Assembly: GCF_014635845.1 (NCBI RefSeq)
Contig: NZ_BMDP01000002.1
Span: forward strand, 825,717 to 889,716
Direction of reading: 5' to 3'
DNA length: 64,000 bases
DNA from: Oxalicibacterium solurbis
GTDB taxonomy: Bacteria > Pseudomonadota > Gammaproteobacteria > Burkholderiales > Burkholderiaceae_D
In this document: one piece after another, positions 53,113-62,864 of the stretch
Layout of the letters: each line of letters opens with the position of its first letter
How positions within the stretch are numbered: position 1 is the stretch's first letter
Translations under genes and position numbers: made by a program
The notes under the pieces: generated by a model
Database searches by the model: none
The model's input: the letters and a program-made list of their open reading frames with translations, nothing else
Told to the model about the DNA's origin: nothing

Positions 53113-53778
53113 ATGACAGAAAAAGTGGCGAAAAAAGCAGCAATGAGAAGAGAGGCCAAAAGGGATACCTACAGGCATGGCGACCTTTACCGCGCCTTGC
53201 TGGAGGAGGGAACTAAACTGGCGCGCGCGGGCGGCCCCAGCGCAGTCGTGCTGAGGGAGGCGACGCGCCAGGTCGGTGTGGCGCCGAATGCGGCGTATCG
53301 GCATTTCGCCGATCGCGACGCTTTGCTGCAGGCGGTGTGTTCGGCGGCACAGGCCGAACTGGCGCAGGCGATCGAGGCGGAATGGGAACGCTGTCCGGAC
53401 GAAGGCGATCTGGCCGACATCGCGCGTGCGCACCTGGCTGCGGTTGGCACCGGTTATCTGCGTTTCGCGCGCAGCGAACCCGGTCTGTTCCGCACGGCGT
53501 TCTCCGTCCACGAGGATTTGCAGAAGGCGACGATCCCCGAAATGGCGGGCAAGAGCGGGCTGACGCCGTTCCAGTTATTGAGCCGGTCGCTGGACGAATT
53601 GCAGCAGGCCGGCGTGCTGCGGCCGGAGCGGCGGCAGGGTGCGGAATTTCTCGCGTGGTCGGCCGTGCACGGGCTGGCGATGCTGCTGATCGACGGTCCG
53701 CTGCGCTGGCTCGACGATCAGCAGGCCGAAGGCATAGGCGGTCGGCTGCTGGATATGGTGGAGCGCGGCCTGCCCTGA
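53113..53778 (+). CDS. TetR family regulator with WHG-type C-terminal domain
   Basis: The 221-residue protein has a basic N-terminus, a TetR helix-turn-helix (VVLREATRQVGVAPNAAYRHFADRDALLQAV) and a C-terminal domain containing AVHGLAMLLIDGPL, as in WHG-type TetR regulators. The ATG at 53113 is the best start, since upstream codons fall into the operator. It probably represses itself and the divergent NTF2/VOC operon. Confidence 0.9.
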   Translation: MTEKVAKKAAMRREAKRDTYRHGDLYRALLEEGTKLARAGGPSAVVLREATRQVGVAPNAAYRHFADRDALLQAVCSAAQAELAQAIEAEWERCPDEGDLADIARAHLAAVGTGYLRFARSEPGLFRTAFSVHEDLQKATIPEMAGKSGLTPFQLLSRSLDELQQAGVLRPERRQGAEFLAWSAVHGLAMLLIDGPLRWLDDQQAEGIGGRLLDMVERGLP

Positions 53779-53818
53779 GACGATCCGATCCAGTTCAGCG
53801 TCGCGCCTGTTCTGGTGT

Positions 53819-54043
53819 CTATTTCGATGTTTGTTTATTCCGCAACGGATCGAGCAGATGGCGCAATGCGTTGTGATCCAGTTCGTACATCAATGCGATC
53901 AGACTGCCCAGTTCGCCTTTCGGAAAACCTTCGCGCGCGAACCAGCCGAGATAGTGGCCGGGCAGATCGGCCAGCATGCGCCCCTTGTATTTACCGTAAG
54001 GCATGGCTGTCGTGACGAGCTTGTGCAGATGATCGGGGTGCAT
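53819..54043 (-). CDS. DUF3820 family protein
   Basis: The 74-residue protein contains MPYGKYKGRMLADLPGHYLGWFAREGFPKGELG, the conserved core of DUF3820. The family was labelled putative quorum-sensing-regulated virulence factor from a Pseudomonas member. Function is not established. It is convergent with the tetR gene. Confidence 0.88.
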   Translation of the reverse strand: MHPDHLHKLVTTAMPYGKYKGRMLADLPGHYLGWFAREGFPKGELGSLIALMYELDHNALRHLLDPLRNKQTSK

Positions 54044-54186
54044 GGCGCGCGTGAAAAATCAGAAAGGCGAATGAGTGTAGCGATGTCGGCCGGAAGCCGT
54101 GCGATGCATTTTCCACTTTATGCGCATCTAAAAGAAAGTAAAAAGACGCGAAAAGGAAAAGAGAGAAATTGAAGGAAGCTCAAGCA

Positions 54187-54687
54187 ATGAAATATGCCAT
54201 CCGTGACGAATGCGCTGACGATGTCGATGCCATTCGCCGAATCACGCAGGCGGCTTTTTCGCTCGCCGAACACAGCAGCGGCACCGAAAGCGCCATCGTC
54301 GATGCGCTGCGCATGGCGGATGCGCTTGCCGTTTCCCTGGTCGCAACGATGGATGAGGAAGTGGTCGGCCATATCGCATTCTCGCCGGTCACGATCGGCA
54401 CGGCGATTGGCTGGTTCGGCCTGGGGCCGCTTTCCGTCCGTCCGGACATGCAGAAACAAGGCATCGGCGGCGCGCTTGTTGGCGAAGGATTGATCCGGTT
54501 GAGGGCAATGCGTGCGCGAGGATGCGTCGTTCTGGGCGACCCCGGTTACTACCGGCGTTTCGGCTTCGTACACGATCCGGCAATTCGGTATGAAGGCGTT
54601 CCGCCTGAATACTTCATGCGGTTGTCGTTCGATGGTTCCGAGGTATCGGGAAACGTCGTTTATCACGAAGGCTTTTCCGCATCCTGA
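54187..54687 (+). CDS. GNAT family N-acetyltransferase (YhbS-like)
   Basis: The 166-residue protein has the GNAT acetyl-CoA motif A GLGPLSVRPDMQKQGIGGALVGEGL and the YhbS-type VLGDPGYYRRFGF. The acceptor is unknown. AAGGAAG lies eight bases before the ATG at 54187. The upstream 120 bp are purine-rich without a clear promoter. A 9-bp inverted repeat (GTACTTCAC at 54695, GTGAAGTAC at 54746) lies just after the gene. Confidence 0.88.
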   Translation: MKYAIRDECADDVDAIRRITQAAFSLAEHSSGTESAIVDALRMADALAVSLVATMDEEVVGHIAFSPVTIGTAIGWFGLGPLSVRPDMQKQGIGGALVGEGLIRLRAMRARGCVVLGDPGYYRRFGFVHDPAIRYEGVPPEYFMRLSFDGSEVSGNVVYHEGFSAS

Positions 54688-54840
54688 GGTTCAGGTACTT
54701 CACATGTCTGTAACCATGCGAAGGAAAAGTAGCGCGATACAAATAGTGAAGTACTGGTAGTGGAGTAATGCGATGTGACTATCGTTGCATCGTTGATATC
54801 GAAAGCCCCACGAATCACTCAATTGATTCTTGTCGCGCAT

Positions 54841-54873
54841 GCCTTCCTGACAAGAGGGAAGGCTGTTTTGTCG
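54841..54873 (+). terminator. intrinsic terminator upstream of feoA
   Basis: GCCTTCC and GGAAGGC form a 7-bp stem with a 9-base loop, followed by TGTTTTG. It stands 153 bp after the acetyltransferase gene, so the transcript it ends could be that of the acetyltransferase or of a small RNA in between. Confidence 0.6.
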
Positions 54874-54892
54874 TCGCTTTGCATTGCATGCG

Positions 54893-54935
54893 TGACCACA
54901 TAGAGCGGAATGCCGATATAATGAGAATCATTGTT
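54893..54935 (+). promoter_or_regulatory. feo promoter with Fur box
   Basis: The 19-mer TATAATGAGAATCATTGTT (54917-54935) matches the Fur consensus GATAATGATAATCATTATC at 15 positions. Its first six bases are a perfect -10 TATAAT (54917-54922), with a weak -35 TGACCA (54893-54898, 18-bp spacer). Iron-bound Fur would cover the -10 and the transcription start and repress feoAB. Confidence 0.88.
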
Positions 54936-54950
54936 ATTTGAGAAGATGCC

Positions 54951-55187
54951 GTGAACCTCTCCGAACTCTCCCCGTTTACCTCCGCAGTAGTGGACACCGT
55001 CACCGGCCTCGACAGCAATGATCCGATCGCGAAACGCCTGCGCGAACTAGGTTTTGTCGAAGGCGAACCCGTCAGCATCGTCGCGCGCGGCCCGATAGGT
55101 GCCGATCCGCTGCTGGTGCAGATCGGCTTCACACGCTTTGCGCTGCGCCGTTCGGAAGCACAACGCGTCAACGTTCATCCCGCCTGA
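54951..55187 (+). CDS. feoA: ferrous iron transport protein A
   Basis: The 78-residue SH3-like protein (VTGLDSNDPIAKRLRELGFVEGEPVSIVARGPIGADPLLVQIG...ALRRSEAQRVNV) is a typical FeoA, a cytoplasmic partner of FeoB. Translation starts at GTG 54951 with a weak SD sequence. feoB follows 18 bp downstream and a Fur box lies directly upstream, so expression should rise under iron limitation. Confidence 0.95.
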   Translation: MNLSELSPFTSAVVDTVTGLDSNDPIAKRLRELGFVEGEPVSIVARGPIGADPLLVQIGFTRFALRRSEAQRVNVHPA

Positions 55188-55205
55188 TCCTTTCCTGAGT
55201 ATTCA

Positions 55206-57034
<1,829 letters not shown>

Positions 57035-57038
<4 letters not shown>

Positions 57039-57364
57039 TGCATTCCGATACCGTGCAGCAACTGATCATCGGCGCGATCGTGCTGGTCAGCGCGCTGCAC
57101 GTGCTGCGCCGTCTGTTGCCGAAGTGGATGCATGCGCGACAACAGTGGCTGGCGGCGTTGCTGGACAGACCGCAACGCCCGGCGGCATTGCGTGCATTGG
57201 GTCGGTGGCTTCGCCCCGGCGAACAGGCGGGTGGCGGTTGCGGCAGCGGTTGCAACACTTGTTCCACCTGCGAATCGAATCCCGAAGCCGATGGCAAGAC
57301 AGACAAGGCCGAGACCGACATCAAGCCGCTGAAATTCCATCGGCATGTCCGGGCAGATCGATAA
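57035..57364 (+). CDS. FeoB-associated Cys-rich membrane protein
   Basis: This 109-residue protein has one N-terminal membrane helix (~9-27), a basic stretch and the Cys cluster GGGCGSGCNTCSTC, then a charged tail. Its ATG overlaps the feoB stop (ATGA). Cys-rich single-span proteins at this operon position are known as FeoB-associated; they stand where FeoC occurs in enterics. A metal- or cluster-binding role in iron uptake is inferred. A second ATG at 57038 is possible. Confidence 0.8.
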
Positions 57365-57402
57365 CGGCCTGGTTTGCCAGGATATTGAAGCAAGGATCAA
57401 AC

Positions 57403-57436
57403 AAAAACGGCCGGCGTTCCATCGCCGGCCGTTTTT
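57403..57436. terminator. bidirectional terminator between feo and pbpG
   Basis: AAAAACGGCCGGCG and CGCCGGCCGTTTTT form a perfect 14-bp stem around a 6-base loop. The A- and T-runs on both sides make it work for the feo operon (plus) and for pbpG (minus). Confidence 0.93.
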
Positions 57437-57452
57437 CTTTAGATGTGCGTTT

Positions 57453-58289
57453 TTATTGCATATGCAATCCGGCCATGACTTCGGTCGAATGCGAATCGCC
57501 CGTCAACAGGCGATGCAGCAGATTGGCATCGGCGGTGCGGGTTGCCGTGGCGCGCGCATTCAGCAGCACCATGACGGCATCGCGGCCGGCGGCGCGTACG
57601 CGCATGATGATGCAGCGACCGGCTTCACGCGTGAAACCGGTCTTGGACAGCAGGATGTTCCAACCCTTGTCGCTGACGAGTCGATTGGTATTGTGATAAT
57701 GGCGCGGCATGCCGTCGACATCGATCAGGTCGCCGGAGACGGTCGTGATTTGTTCGATTTCCGGATAACGTGCGGCAGCCATCGCCAGTTTCGCCAGATC
57801 GTTGGCAGTAGATGTGTTGTACGGCGACAGGCCGGTCGGCTCTTCGATGTTGGTGCGCCGCAGGCCCAGTGCATGCGCCTTGTTGCGTACGGCAACGAGA
57901 AAGTGCGACATGCCGCCCGGATAGGTGCGCGCCAATGCGTGCGCGGCACGATTATCGGACGACATCAGCGCCAGTTCCAGCAACGTATGGCGCGCCAGCA
58001 CGGCACCGACCGGTACGCGCGACGAACTGAACTTCAGCGTATCGACATCGTCTTCGGTGATCGCGATCTGTTCCTGCATGTCCAGATGTGCGTCGAGCAC
58101 GATCATGGCCGTCATCAGCTTGGTCAGCGAGGCGATCGGCACGATGTCGGTGGCATTCTTTTCGAACAGGACCTCGCCGGTATGTTCATCGACGACGATC
58201 GCATGCTTGGAACCGAGCGACATGGCACCTGCCTGCTGGCCGATGGCGGAGAGGACGAGAAGGGCGGAAAGAAGAAACGAACGGATCAT
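57453..58289 (-). CDS. pbpG: D-alanyl-D-alanine endopeptidase (PBP7)
   Basis: This 278-residue protein has a signal peptide (cleavage after AGA, ~residue 22) and the three motifs of S11 peptidases: SLTK (SxxK nucleophile), SDN (SxN) and KTG (SKTGFTREAG). Length and sequence fit PBP7/PbpG, a periplasmic endopeptidase cutting peptidoglycan cross-links. It is monocistronic, convergent with feo. Confidence 0.93.
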   Translation of the reverse strand: MIRSFLLSALLVLSAIGQQAGAMSLGSKHAIVVDEHTGEVLFEKNATDIVPIASLTKLMTAMIVLDAHLDMQEQIAITEDDVDTLKFSSSRVPVGAVLARHTLLELALMSSDNRAAHALARTYPGGMSHFLVAVRNKAHALGLRRTNIEEPTGLSPYNTSTANDLAKLAMAAARYPEIEQITTVSGDLIDVDGMPRHYHNTNRLVSDKGWNILLSKTGFTREAGRCIIMRVRAAGRDAVMVLLNARATATRTADANLLHRLLTGDSHSTEVMAGLHMQ

Positions 58290-58454
58290 GTCTGCACGCG
58301 GAAAGTTTCCATCGAGCAGCGATAATAGCGTCGTTTCCGACAGGAATGATACGGTTGTGATGCGTAGGTGCGACTATTTGCGACTATTTTTTGTAACCGA
58401 TAAAAATTTGAAAATGCTTGATTGCGCTTTGACAGCAGTTTGATTGCACGGCTG

Positions 58455-59114
58455 TCATTTATCGCTTGAGTAGCGCTGTTCGCGCCATGGATCGCCGCGG
58501 TTATGATAGCCGCGCACTTCCCAGAAGCCCGGCGTGTCCTGCGTACGGAACTCGATCCGGTTGATCCACTTCGCGCTTTTCCAGAAATACAGATGCGGCA
58601 CGACCAGCCGCACCGGTCCGCCATGCTCGCGCGCCAGCGGCTGGCCGGACCAGGCATGAACCAGCATCGCGCCTTCGGTAGCAAAATCGTCCAGCGTCAG
58701 ATTCGTCGTGTAGCCGTCGGAGGAGTGCAGTAGCACGAAGCGCGTGGCGGGAAGCGGGAACACGGCTTCCAGCAGATCGATGGTCGACACGCCTTGCCAC
58801 TGGTTGTCGTAACGTGACCAGCTGGTCACGCAATGAATATCGGATACGGCATCCGTTTGCGGTTGCGCCATCAGATCGGTCCAGCGCCAGATGGCGGGCC
58901 GTGCAATGGCACCGAACAGTTGCAATTGCCATGCGCCGGGCGCAATGTCGGGATGTTCACCCAGATCCAGTACCGGCCAGTCGCTGGTACGATGCTGGCC
59001 CGGTGGCAGGCGTGCATCGTCCGATTGCTTGGCAGGACGACGTCCATCCTGCGCCCAACGCTCCTTCGTCAGGGTCAGCTTGCTGGGTGGCGGGAGGGAA
59101 TCGTCGTCGCTCAT
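58455..59114 (-). CDS. molybdopterin-dependent oxidoreductase, sulfite-oxidase fold
   Basis: The 219-residue protein has the sulfite oxidase Mo-cofactor core: the Mo-ligand Cys in DIHCVTSWSRYDNQWQGV, followed by LLHSSDGYTTNLTLDDF and the substrate-site region GGPVRLVVPHLYFWKSAKWINRIEF. There is no Tat signal and no haem domain, so it is unlike periplasmic MsrP and is probably cytoplasmic. Its electron partner and substrate are unknown. It starts four bp after the end of a small upstream gene, with which it forms an operon. Confidence 0.87.
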   Translation of the reverse strand: MSDDDSLPPPSKLTLTKERWAQDGRRPAKQSDDARLPPGQHRTSDWPVLDLGEHPDIAPGAWQLQLFGAIARPAIWRWTDLMAQPQTDAVSDIHCVTSWSRYDNQWQGVSTIDLLEAVFPLPATRFVLLHSSDGYTTNLTLDDFATEGAMLVHAWSGQPLAREHGGPVRLVVPHLYFWKSAKWINRIEFRTQDTPGFWEVRGYHNRGDPWREQRYSSDK

Positions 59115-59118
59115 GACA

Positions 59119-59397
59119 TCAGTTTGCCTGGCGGCGGGCGATTTCCATTTTCACGGGCAGGCTGGGATCCAGCGTGCCGGCAATCGTGCCGAACATGTCC
59201 GCGGCATTGTCAAAGCCGTTCGCGCGCAGGTGTTCGGCTTCCTTCATCAGATGCATGGCCAGGCTGGCATCGCTGGTGCCGGTGCCTTTCAGGGAGCGTC
59301 CGACGTGGCGGCACAACGATTCGAATTCGCTCTTGTTGATGGTTTTCGGCTTGTCGGTCGCATTGTCGTTGGTGTTGTCGGCGGCATTGTCGCTCAT
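59119..59397 (-). CDS. hypothetical protein upstream of the MOX gene
   Basis: The 92-residue protein has an Asn/Asp-rich N-terminus followed by a helical part (SEFESLCRHVGRSLKGTGTSDASLAMHLMKEAEHL). GGAGAA precedes the ATG at 59397. It is co-directional with the molybdopterin oxidoreductase, four bp apart. No domain is recognised. Confidence 0.65.
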   Translation of the reverse strand: MSDNAADNTNDNATDKPKTINKSEFESLCRHVGRSLKGTGTSDASLAMHLMKEAEHLRANGFDNAADMFGTIAGTLDPSLPVKMEIARRQAN

Positions 59398-59875
59398 CGT
59401 ATTCTCCTGTTGGGGTTGCAATTGCATCTATTCTAGCGCCGGGCGGCTATCGCATGCATGGCCGGAATCGGCTTGCACGGCAACAAAGCGACGCAGGTCG
59501 CCATGCAAGCTGCGATAAGCGAATGGAAAAGGACATGCGGGAAACGCATATCTGCGATGGACTGACGCTGGCATTGTCGATTATGCGAAAAACAGGGCGC
59601 TCACGGTGATGACAACACCGCATCCATACGGGATTGATGCATGAATGCCGGAAAGCGTGACGCTTGCTGACGGAAAGGCGCCCAATATCCTGTTGAATCA
59701 GGTTTTACGTCTGTTCGAATGGGATTGCCAGATTCCGGCCATGTCCGAGCGGGCGAAAATTTGCCATAATCCAAGGCTGGCCGACGTTGATACCGGCACC
59801 GGTACCCGATACACGCAGTGCCTGCATCGCAGGTCCTTGCTTCCTCCACAACAAATCACAACAGATCAGATCGCC
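59398..59875. other. 478-bp divergent intergenic region
   Basis: The gap before the esterase gene contains the palindrome TACCGG-CA-CCGGTA (59791-59804) and a weak -10-like CATAAT at 59765. No supported gene is seen. An open frame continuous with the esterase reaches 59645 but has no SD sequence or family similarity. Confidence 0.4.
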
Positions 59876-60577
59876 ATGTTTGCACCTTCCTTGATGGGCC
59901 GTCTTTCCTTCACGCACATTGCACCGAGCAAGCCGCCGTTCGAAAATCCGGGCCGCAATCATCTCGGCCTTTTCGCCGAACGCGATGCGGTGCTGTACGT
60001 GCCATCCAGCCTGCCGAAGGAAGGTCCGGTTCCGCTGCTGGTGATGTTCCACGGCGCAGGCGGTTTTCCCGAAAAGGTACTGCCTTTCCTGGAAGAGCAT
60101 GCCGAACGCGAAGGTTTTCTGATACTGGCACCGCAGTCGTTGTACCCGACCTGGGACATCGTCATCGGCGGCAGCGGCCCGGATCTGGAACGTCTGGAAC
60201 AGGAGCTGACTGAAGTTTTCTCGCGTTACCAGATCGATACCAGTCATTTCGGTTTTGCCGGATTCTCCGACGGCGGCAGTTATTCGCTGTCGATGGGTAT
60301 CACCAACGGTGACCTGGTCAGCCATGTGATCGTGTTTTCCGGCGGCTTCATGTCGGTCTTCATGCAAGAGGGCATGCCCAAGGTTTTCATCTCGCACGGA
60401 TTGATCGATGAACAACTGCCGATCGAAACCAGCGGACGCAAGCATGCGGATCAGTTGAAAGCTGCCGGTTACGATGTCAATTACGTGGAATTCAACGAAA
60501 AGCACATCATCCATCCGCCGATCGTCAAACTGGCAATCGATTTCTTCCTCGACCGGCCGGCTGCAGCGGCTGAATAA
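59876..60577 (+). CDS. alpha/beta hydrolase, PHB-depolymerase/esterase-like
   Basis: The 233-residue protein has an alpha/beta hydrolase fold with FHGAGGFPEKV (oxyanion loop), the nucleophile motif GFSDGG and a likely catalytic His in the C-terminal NEKHIIHPP. There is no signal peptide, so it acts in the cytoplasm. The ATG at 59876 lacks a clear SD sequence, but residues before it do not belong to the family. Substrate is unknown. Confidence 0.82.
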   Translation: MFAPSLMGRLSFTHIAPSKPPFENPGRNHLGLFAERDAVLYVPSSLPKEGPVPLLVMFHGAGGFPEKVLPFLEEHAEREGFLILAPQSLYPTWDIVIGGSGPDLERLEQELTEVFSRYQIDTSHFGFAGFSDGGSYSLSMGITNGDLVSHVIVFSGGFMSVFMQEGMPKVFISHGLIDEQLPIETSGRKHADQLKAAGYDVNYVEFNEKHIIHPPIVKLAIDFFLDRPAAAAE

Positions 60578-60595
60578 GCGCAGCGCCGATGGCTT

Positions 60596-61537
60596 TTATA
60601 GCGACGGCACGCGCGTGATCTCCACGGTCACGTGCGCCAGCTCTTCATGTATGGCGAGCTGGCGGCGAAAATAATCCGGCTGCACCTCTTCGGCGACGGC
60701 CAGGCCCAGGATGCACGCGTATTTCTGCCGTCCCACGCGCCAGACATGCAGATCGCAGATGCGTGCAGCAATCGGGCTGTCGGCGACGACCTCGCGTATT
60801 TCATCGACAACCGGCGCATCCATTTCCGCGTCGAGCAATATGCGGCCGCTGTCGCGTATCAAGCCGACCGCCCACACGGATACAAGTACGCCGCCGACGA
60901 TGCCCATGGCCGGGTCCAGCCAGACCGCGCCGTATAGTTTGCCGCCGAACAGCGCGACGATCGCCAGTACGGATGTCGCAGCATCCGCCACCACATGCAG
61001 ATAGGCTGAACGCAGATTCAGGTCGTGATGATGGTGGTCATGGGCGTGATCGTGCCCATGCCCATGACCATGTTCGTGATGATGATGATCGTCCTTCAGC
61101 AGCCAGGCGCAAGCCAGATTGACCATCAATCCGACGATGGCGAGAACGATCGCCTGATCGTAATGGACATCCTGCGGATGCAGCAGCCGTTCGAACGATT
61201 GCCAGAACATCAGCGCAGCCACGCCAAGCAGCAGCAGGGCGCTGGTATAGCCGCCGAGAATTTCGATCTTCCATGTACCGAAGGCGAAGCGCACATCCTG
61301 TGCCAGTCGCCTTGCCAGCACATAGGCCAACGCCGACAAGCCAAGCGCCAGGGCGTGTGAACTCATGTGCCAGCCGTCGGCCAGCAGCGCCATCGAATTG
61401 AACAGATAGCCGCCGCCGATTTCCGCAACCATCATCGTTGCCGTCAGGCCGAGCGCCCACAACGTCTTTCTTTCCGCCAGCGGATTGCCGTCGTTGAAGA
61501 CGTGATCATGAGCGAGGTGGTGATCGAATTTTGACAT
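60596..61537 (-). CDS. dmeF: CDF-family Co/Ni efflux transporter DmeF
   Basis: This 313-residue cation diffusion facilitator has six membrane helices, metal-site motifs HMSSHALALG and HVVADAATSVLAI (His/Asp in helices 2 and 5), and a long His-rich loop between helices 4 and 5. The N-terminal HHLAHDHVFNDGNPLAERKTLWAL is typical of DmeF. It exports Co(II) and Ni(II). The divergent dmeR gene and shared operator support the name. Confidence 0.92.
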   Translation of the reverse strand: MSKFDHHLAHDHVFNDGNPLAERKTLWALGLTATMMVAEIGGGYLFNSMALLADGWHMSSHALALGLSALAYVLARRLAQDVRFAFGTWKIEILGGYTSALLLLGVAALMFWQSFERLLHPQDVHYDQAIVLAIVGLMVNLACAWLLKDDHHHHEHGHGHGHDHAHDHHHHDLNLRSAYLHVVADAATSVLAIVALFGGKLYGAVWLDPAMGIVGGVLVSVWAVGLIRDSGRILLDAEMDAPVVDEIREVVADSPIAARICDLHVWRVGRQKYACILGLAVAEEVQPDYFRRQLAIHEELAHVTVEITRVPSL

Positions 61538-61551
61538 GAGTGCATTTCCAA

Positions 61552-61572
61552 ATATACTGTACCCCAGTATAT
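61552..61572. promoter_or_regulatory. DmeR (FrmR/RcnR-family) operator
   Basis: Arms ATATACT and AGTATAT form a perfect 7-bp inverted repeat around GTACCCC. AT-rich arms flanking a short G/C tract are the known operator type of RcnR/DmeR/CsoR-like repressors. It lies centrally in the 61-bp gap between dmeF and dmeR, so one site could repress both. Confidence 0.82.
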
Positions 61573-61598
61573 TATCAGCCTCGGCATTGGAGGATGGC

Positions 61599-61874
61599 AT
61601 GTCACACATGACGAGCGACAACAGCAAGTTGCTGGCGCGCGTACGGCGCATCAAGGGGCAGACACAGGCACTGGAAAAGGCGCTGGAGCAGGGCGCGGAC
61701 TGCGGCGCCATCCTGCAGCAGATCGCCGCTATCCGCGGCGCGGCCAATGGCCTGATGGGACAGGTGCTGGAAACCCATATCCGCGAGCATCTGGGGCCGG
61801 ACAAGGGTACGGCGGCAGAAAGACGCGACGATCTGGAACAGGTGGTCGGCGTGTTGCGTTCCTATCTGAAATAG
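61599..61874 (+). CDS. dmeR: metal-responsive repressor DmeR (FrmR/RcnR family)
   Basis: The 91-residue all-helical protein contains RVRRIKGQTQALEKALEQGADCGAILQQIAAIRGAANGLMGQVLETHIREHL, the FrmR/RcnR/CsoR core. The conserved Cys (DCGAILQ) and the His of ETHIREH form the metal site with the N-terminal His of MSHMTSD, as in Ni/Co sensors. GGAGG precedes the ATG at 61599. It should derepress dmeF when Co(II) or Ni(II) binds. Confidence 0.92.
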   Translation: MSHMTSDNSKLLARVRRIKGQTQALEKALEQGADCGAILQQIAAIRGAANGLMGQVLETHIREHLGPDKGTAAERRDDLEQVVGVLRSYLK

Positions 61875-61945
61875 CGGCAGCCATAACGGCGCAAAAGTGA
61901 CTGACGAAAAATGCCATGCCAAAACGCCGTGCTACACTTTCGCGC

Positions 61946-62371
61946 ATGAATCGCATCGTCAAGACGGCATTGCTGTGGCTTCTTGCGCTGGCATTGCCGG
62001 TGCAGGGATGGGCTGCAGCCACGCAGATTTCCTGCGCGCCGACGATGCATCAACCGGCGCAGGTATCCGATAGCGCATCGCATGAGATGACGCATGCGCA
62101 AAATCACCATGTCATGCATGACGACATGAGTAAGACTGCCTCAACGGCAGCAGACATACAGGACGATTCCTCGCCGACTCCCGCCAAGCTTGGCGTCGCG
62201 AAATGCAGTGCCTGTGCCGCCTGCCATATCGGCTTGACCGCCTTGCCTTCCTTCTCCGATTGGCCGTTGCCGGCCACCGATTCGATGCCGGTTGTTATTG
62301 CACCCGCATCGCCGTTCGTCGGCCACGTTCCCGACGGCATCAAGCGACCTCCCAGATCCGCTCTCGTCTAG
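61946..62371 (+). CDS. His/Cys-containing periplasmic protein (DUF2946-like)
   Basis: This 141-residue protein has a signal peptide (cleavage after GWA, ~residue 23), a His/Met-rich middle (HEMTHAQNHHVMHDDM) and a CSACAACH motif, a pattern resembling DUF2946-type proteins beside metal resistance genes. Metal binding in the periplasm is inferred. It leads the His-rich and TolC-family genes in the same direction. Confidence 0.7.
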   Translation: MNRIVKTALLWLLALALPVQGWAAATQISCAPTMHQPAQVSDSASHEMTHAQNHHVMHDDMSKTASTAADIQDDSSPTPAKLGVAKCSACAACHIGLTALPSFSDWPLPATDSMPVVIAPASPFVGHVPDGIKRPPRSALV

Positions 62372-62465
62372 TTGTCCGGTTCCCGCCGGGCTGATGCGCT
62401 TGTCCGTTTGACGGATCGCGCATCTGCCTGATCGCGGGCTCTTGATCTTCTCGAACGGGAACACC

Positions 62466-62864
62466 ATGAAATCGATTTTTCTGCTGCCGGCATGGCTGCC
62501 GGTAGTCTCTGTGTTGAGCTTTGCGTTGAGCGTTCACGCGCAACCACCTGTCCCTGCGTCTTCCGCCGATCCGGCCGATGCTGCACATTCCACATCTGCG
62601 CCTGCATATCAATCTGCCTTCGACAGCTATCGCGGCATCGGTGAAACGAGCGCGCCGACATCTCCGTCCGGCAATGCCTGGCGTGCCGCCAACGATGCCG
62701 TGAACCAGGCAGACATGCATGGTGGGCATATGCAAATGCCGTCACCCGGAAAAGACTCGCCGAATGATGCGCATGCCAGCCATGCCGATCATCAAGCCGG
62801 CCATCAGGTCGAACATCAGTCCGGCCACGAGATGCATGGCCATCATCACGGAGGCGAAAAATGA
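62466..62864 (+). CDS. His-rich periplasmic protein
   Basis: The 132-residue protein has a signal peptide (cleavage after VHA, ~residue 24) and a C-terminal third with more than fifteen His (HGGHMQMP..., HASHADHQAGHQVEHQSGHEMHGHHHGG). Such low-complexity His/Met regions bind copper, cobalt, nickel or zinc. Its stop overlaps the ATG of the TolC-family gene, whose SD sequence GGAGG lies in its last codons. Confidence 0.75.
   Translation: MKSIFLLPAWLPVVSVLSFALSVHAQPPVPASSADPADAAHSTSAPAYQSAFDSYRGIGETSAPTSPSGNAWRAANDAVNQADMHGGHMQMPSPGKDSPNDAHASHADHQAGHQVEHQSGHEMHGHHHGGEK

Noticed and set aside
61067..61102. CAT/GTG-rich low-complexity stretch as a DNA repeat
   Set aside because: It encodes the His-rich loop of DmeF and needs no other explanation.
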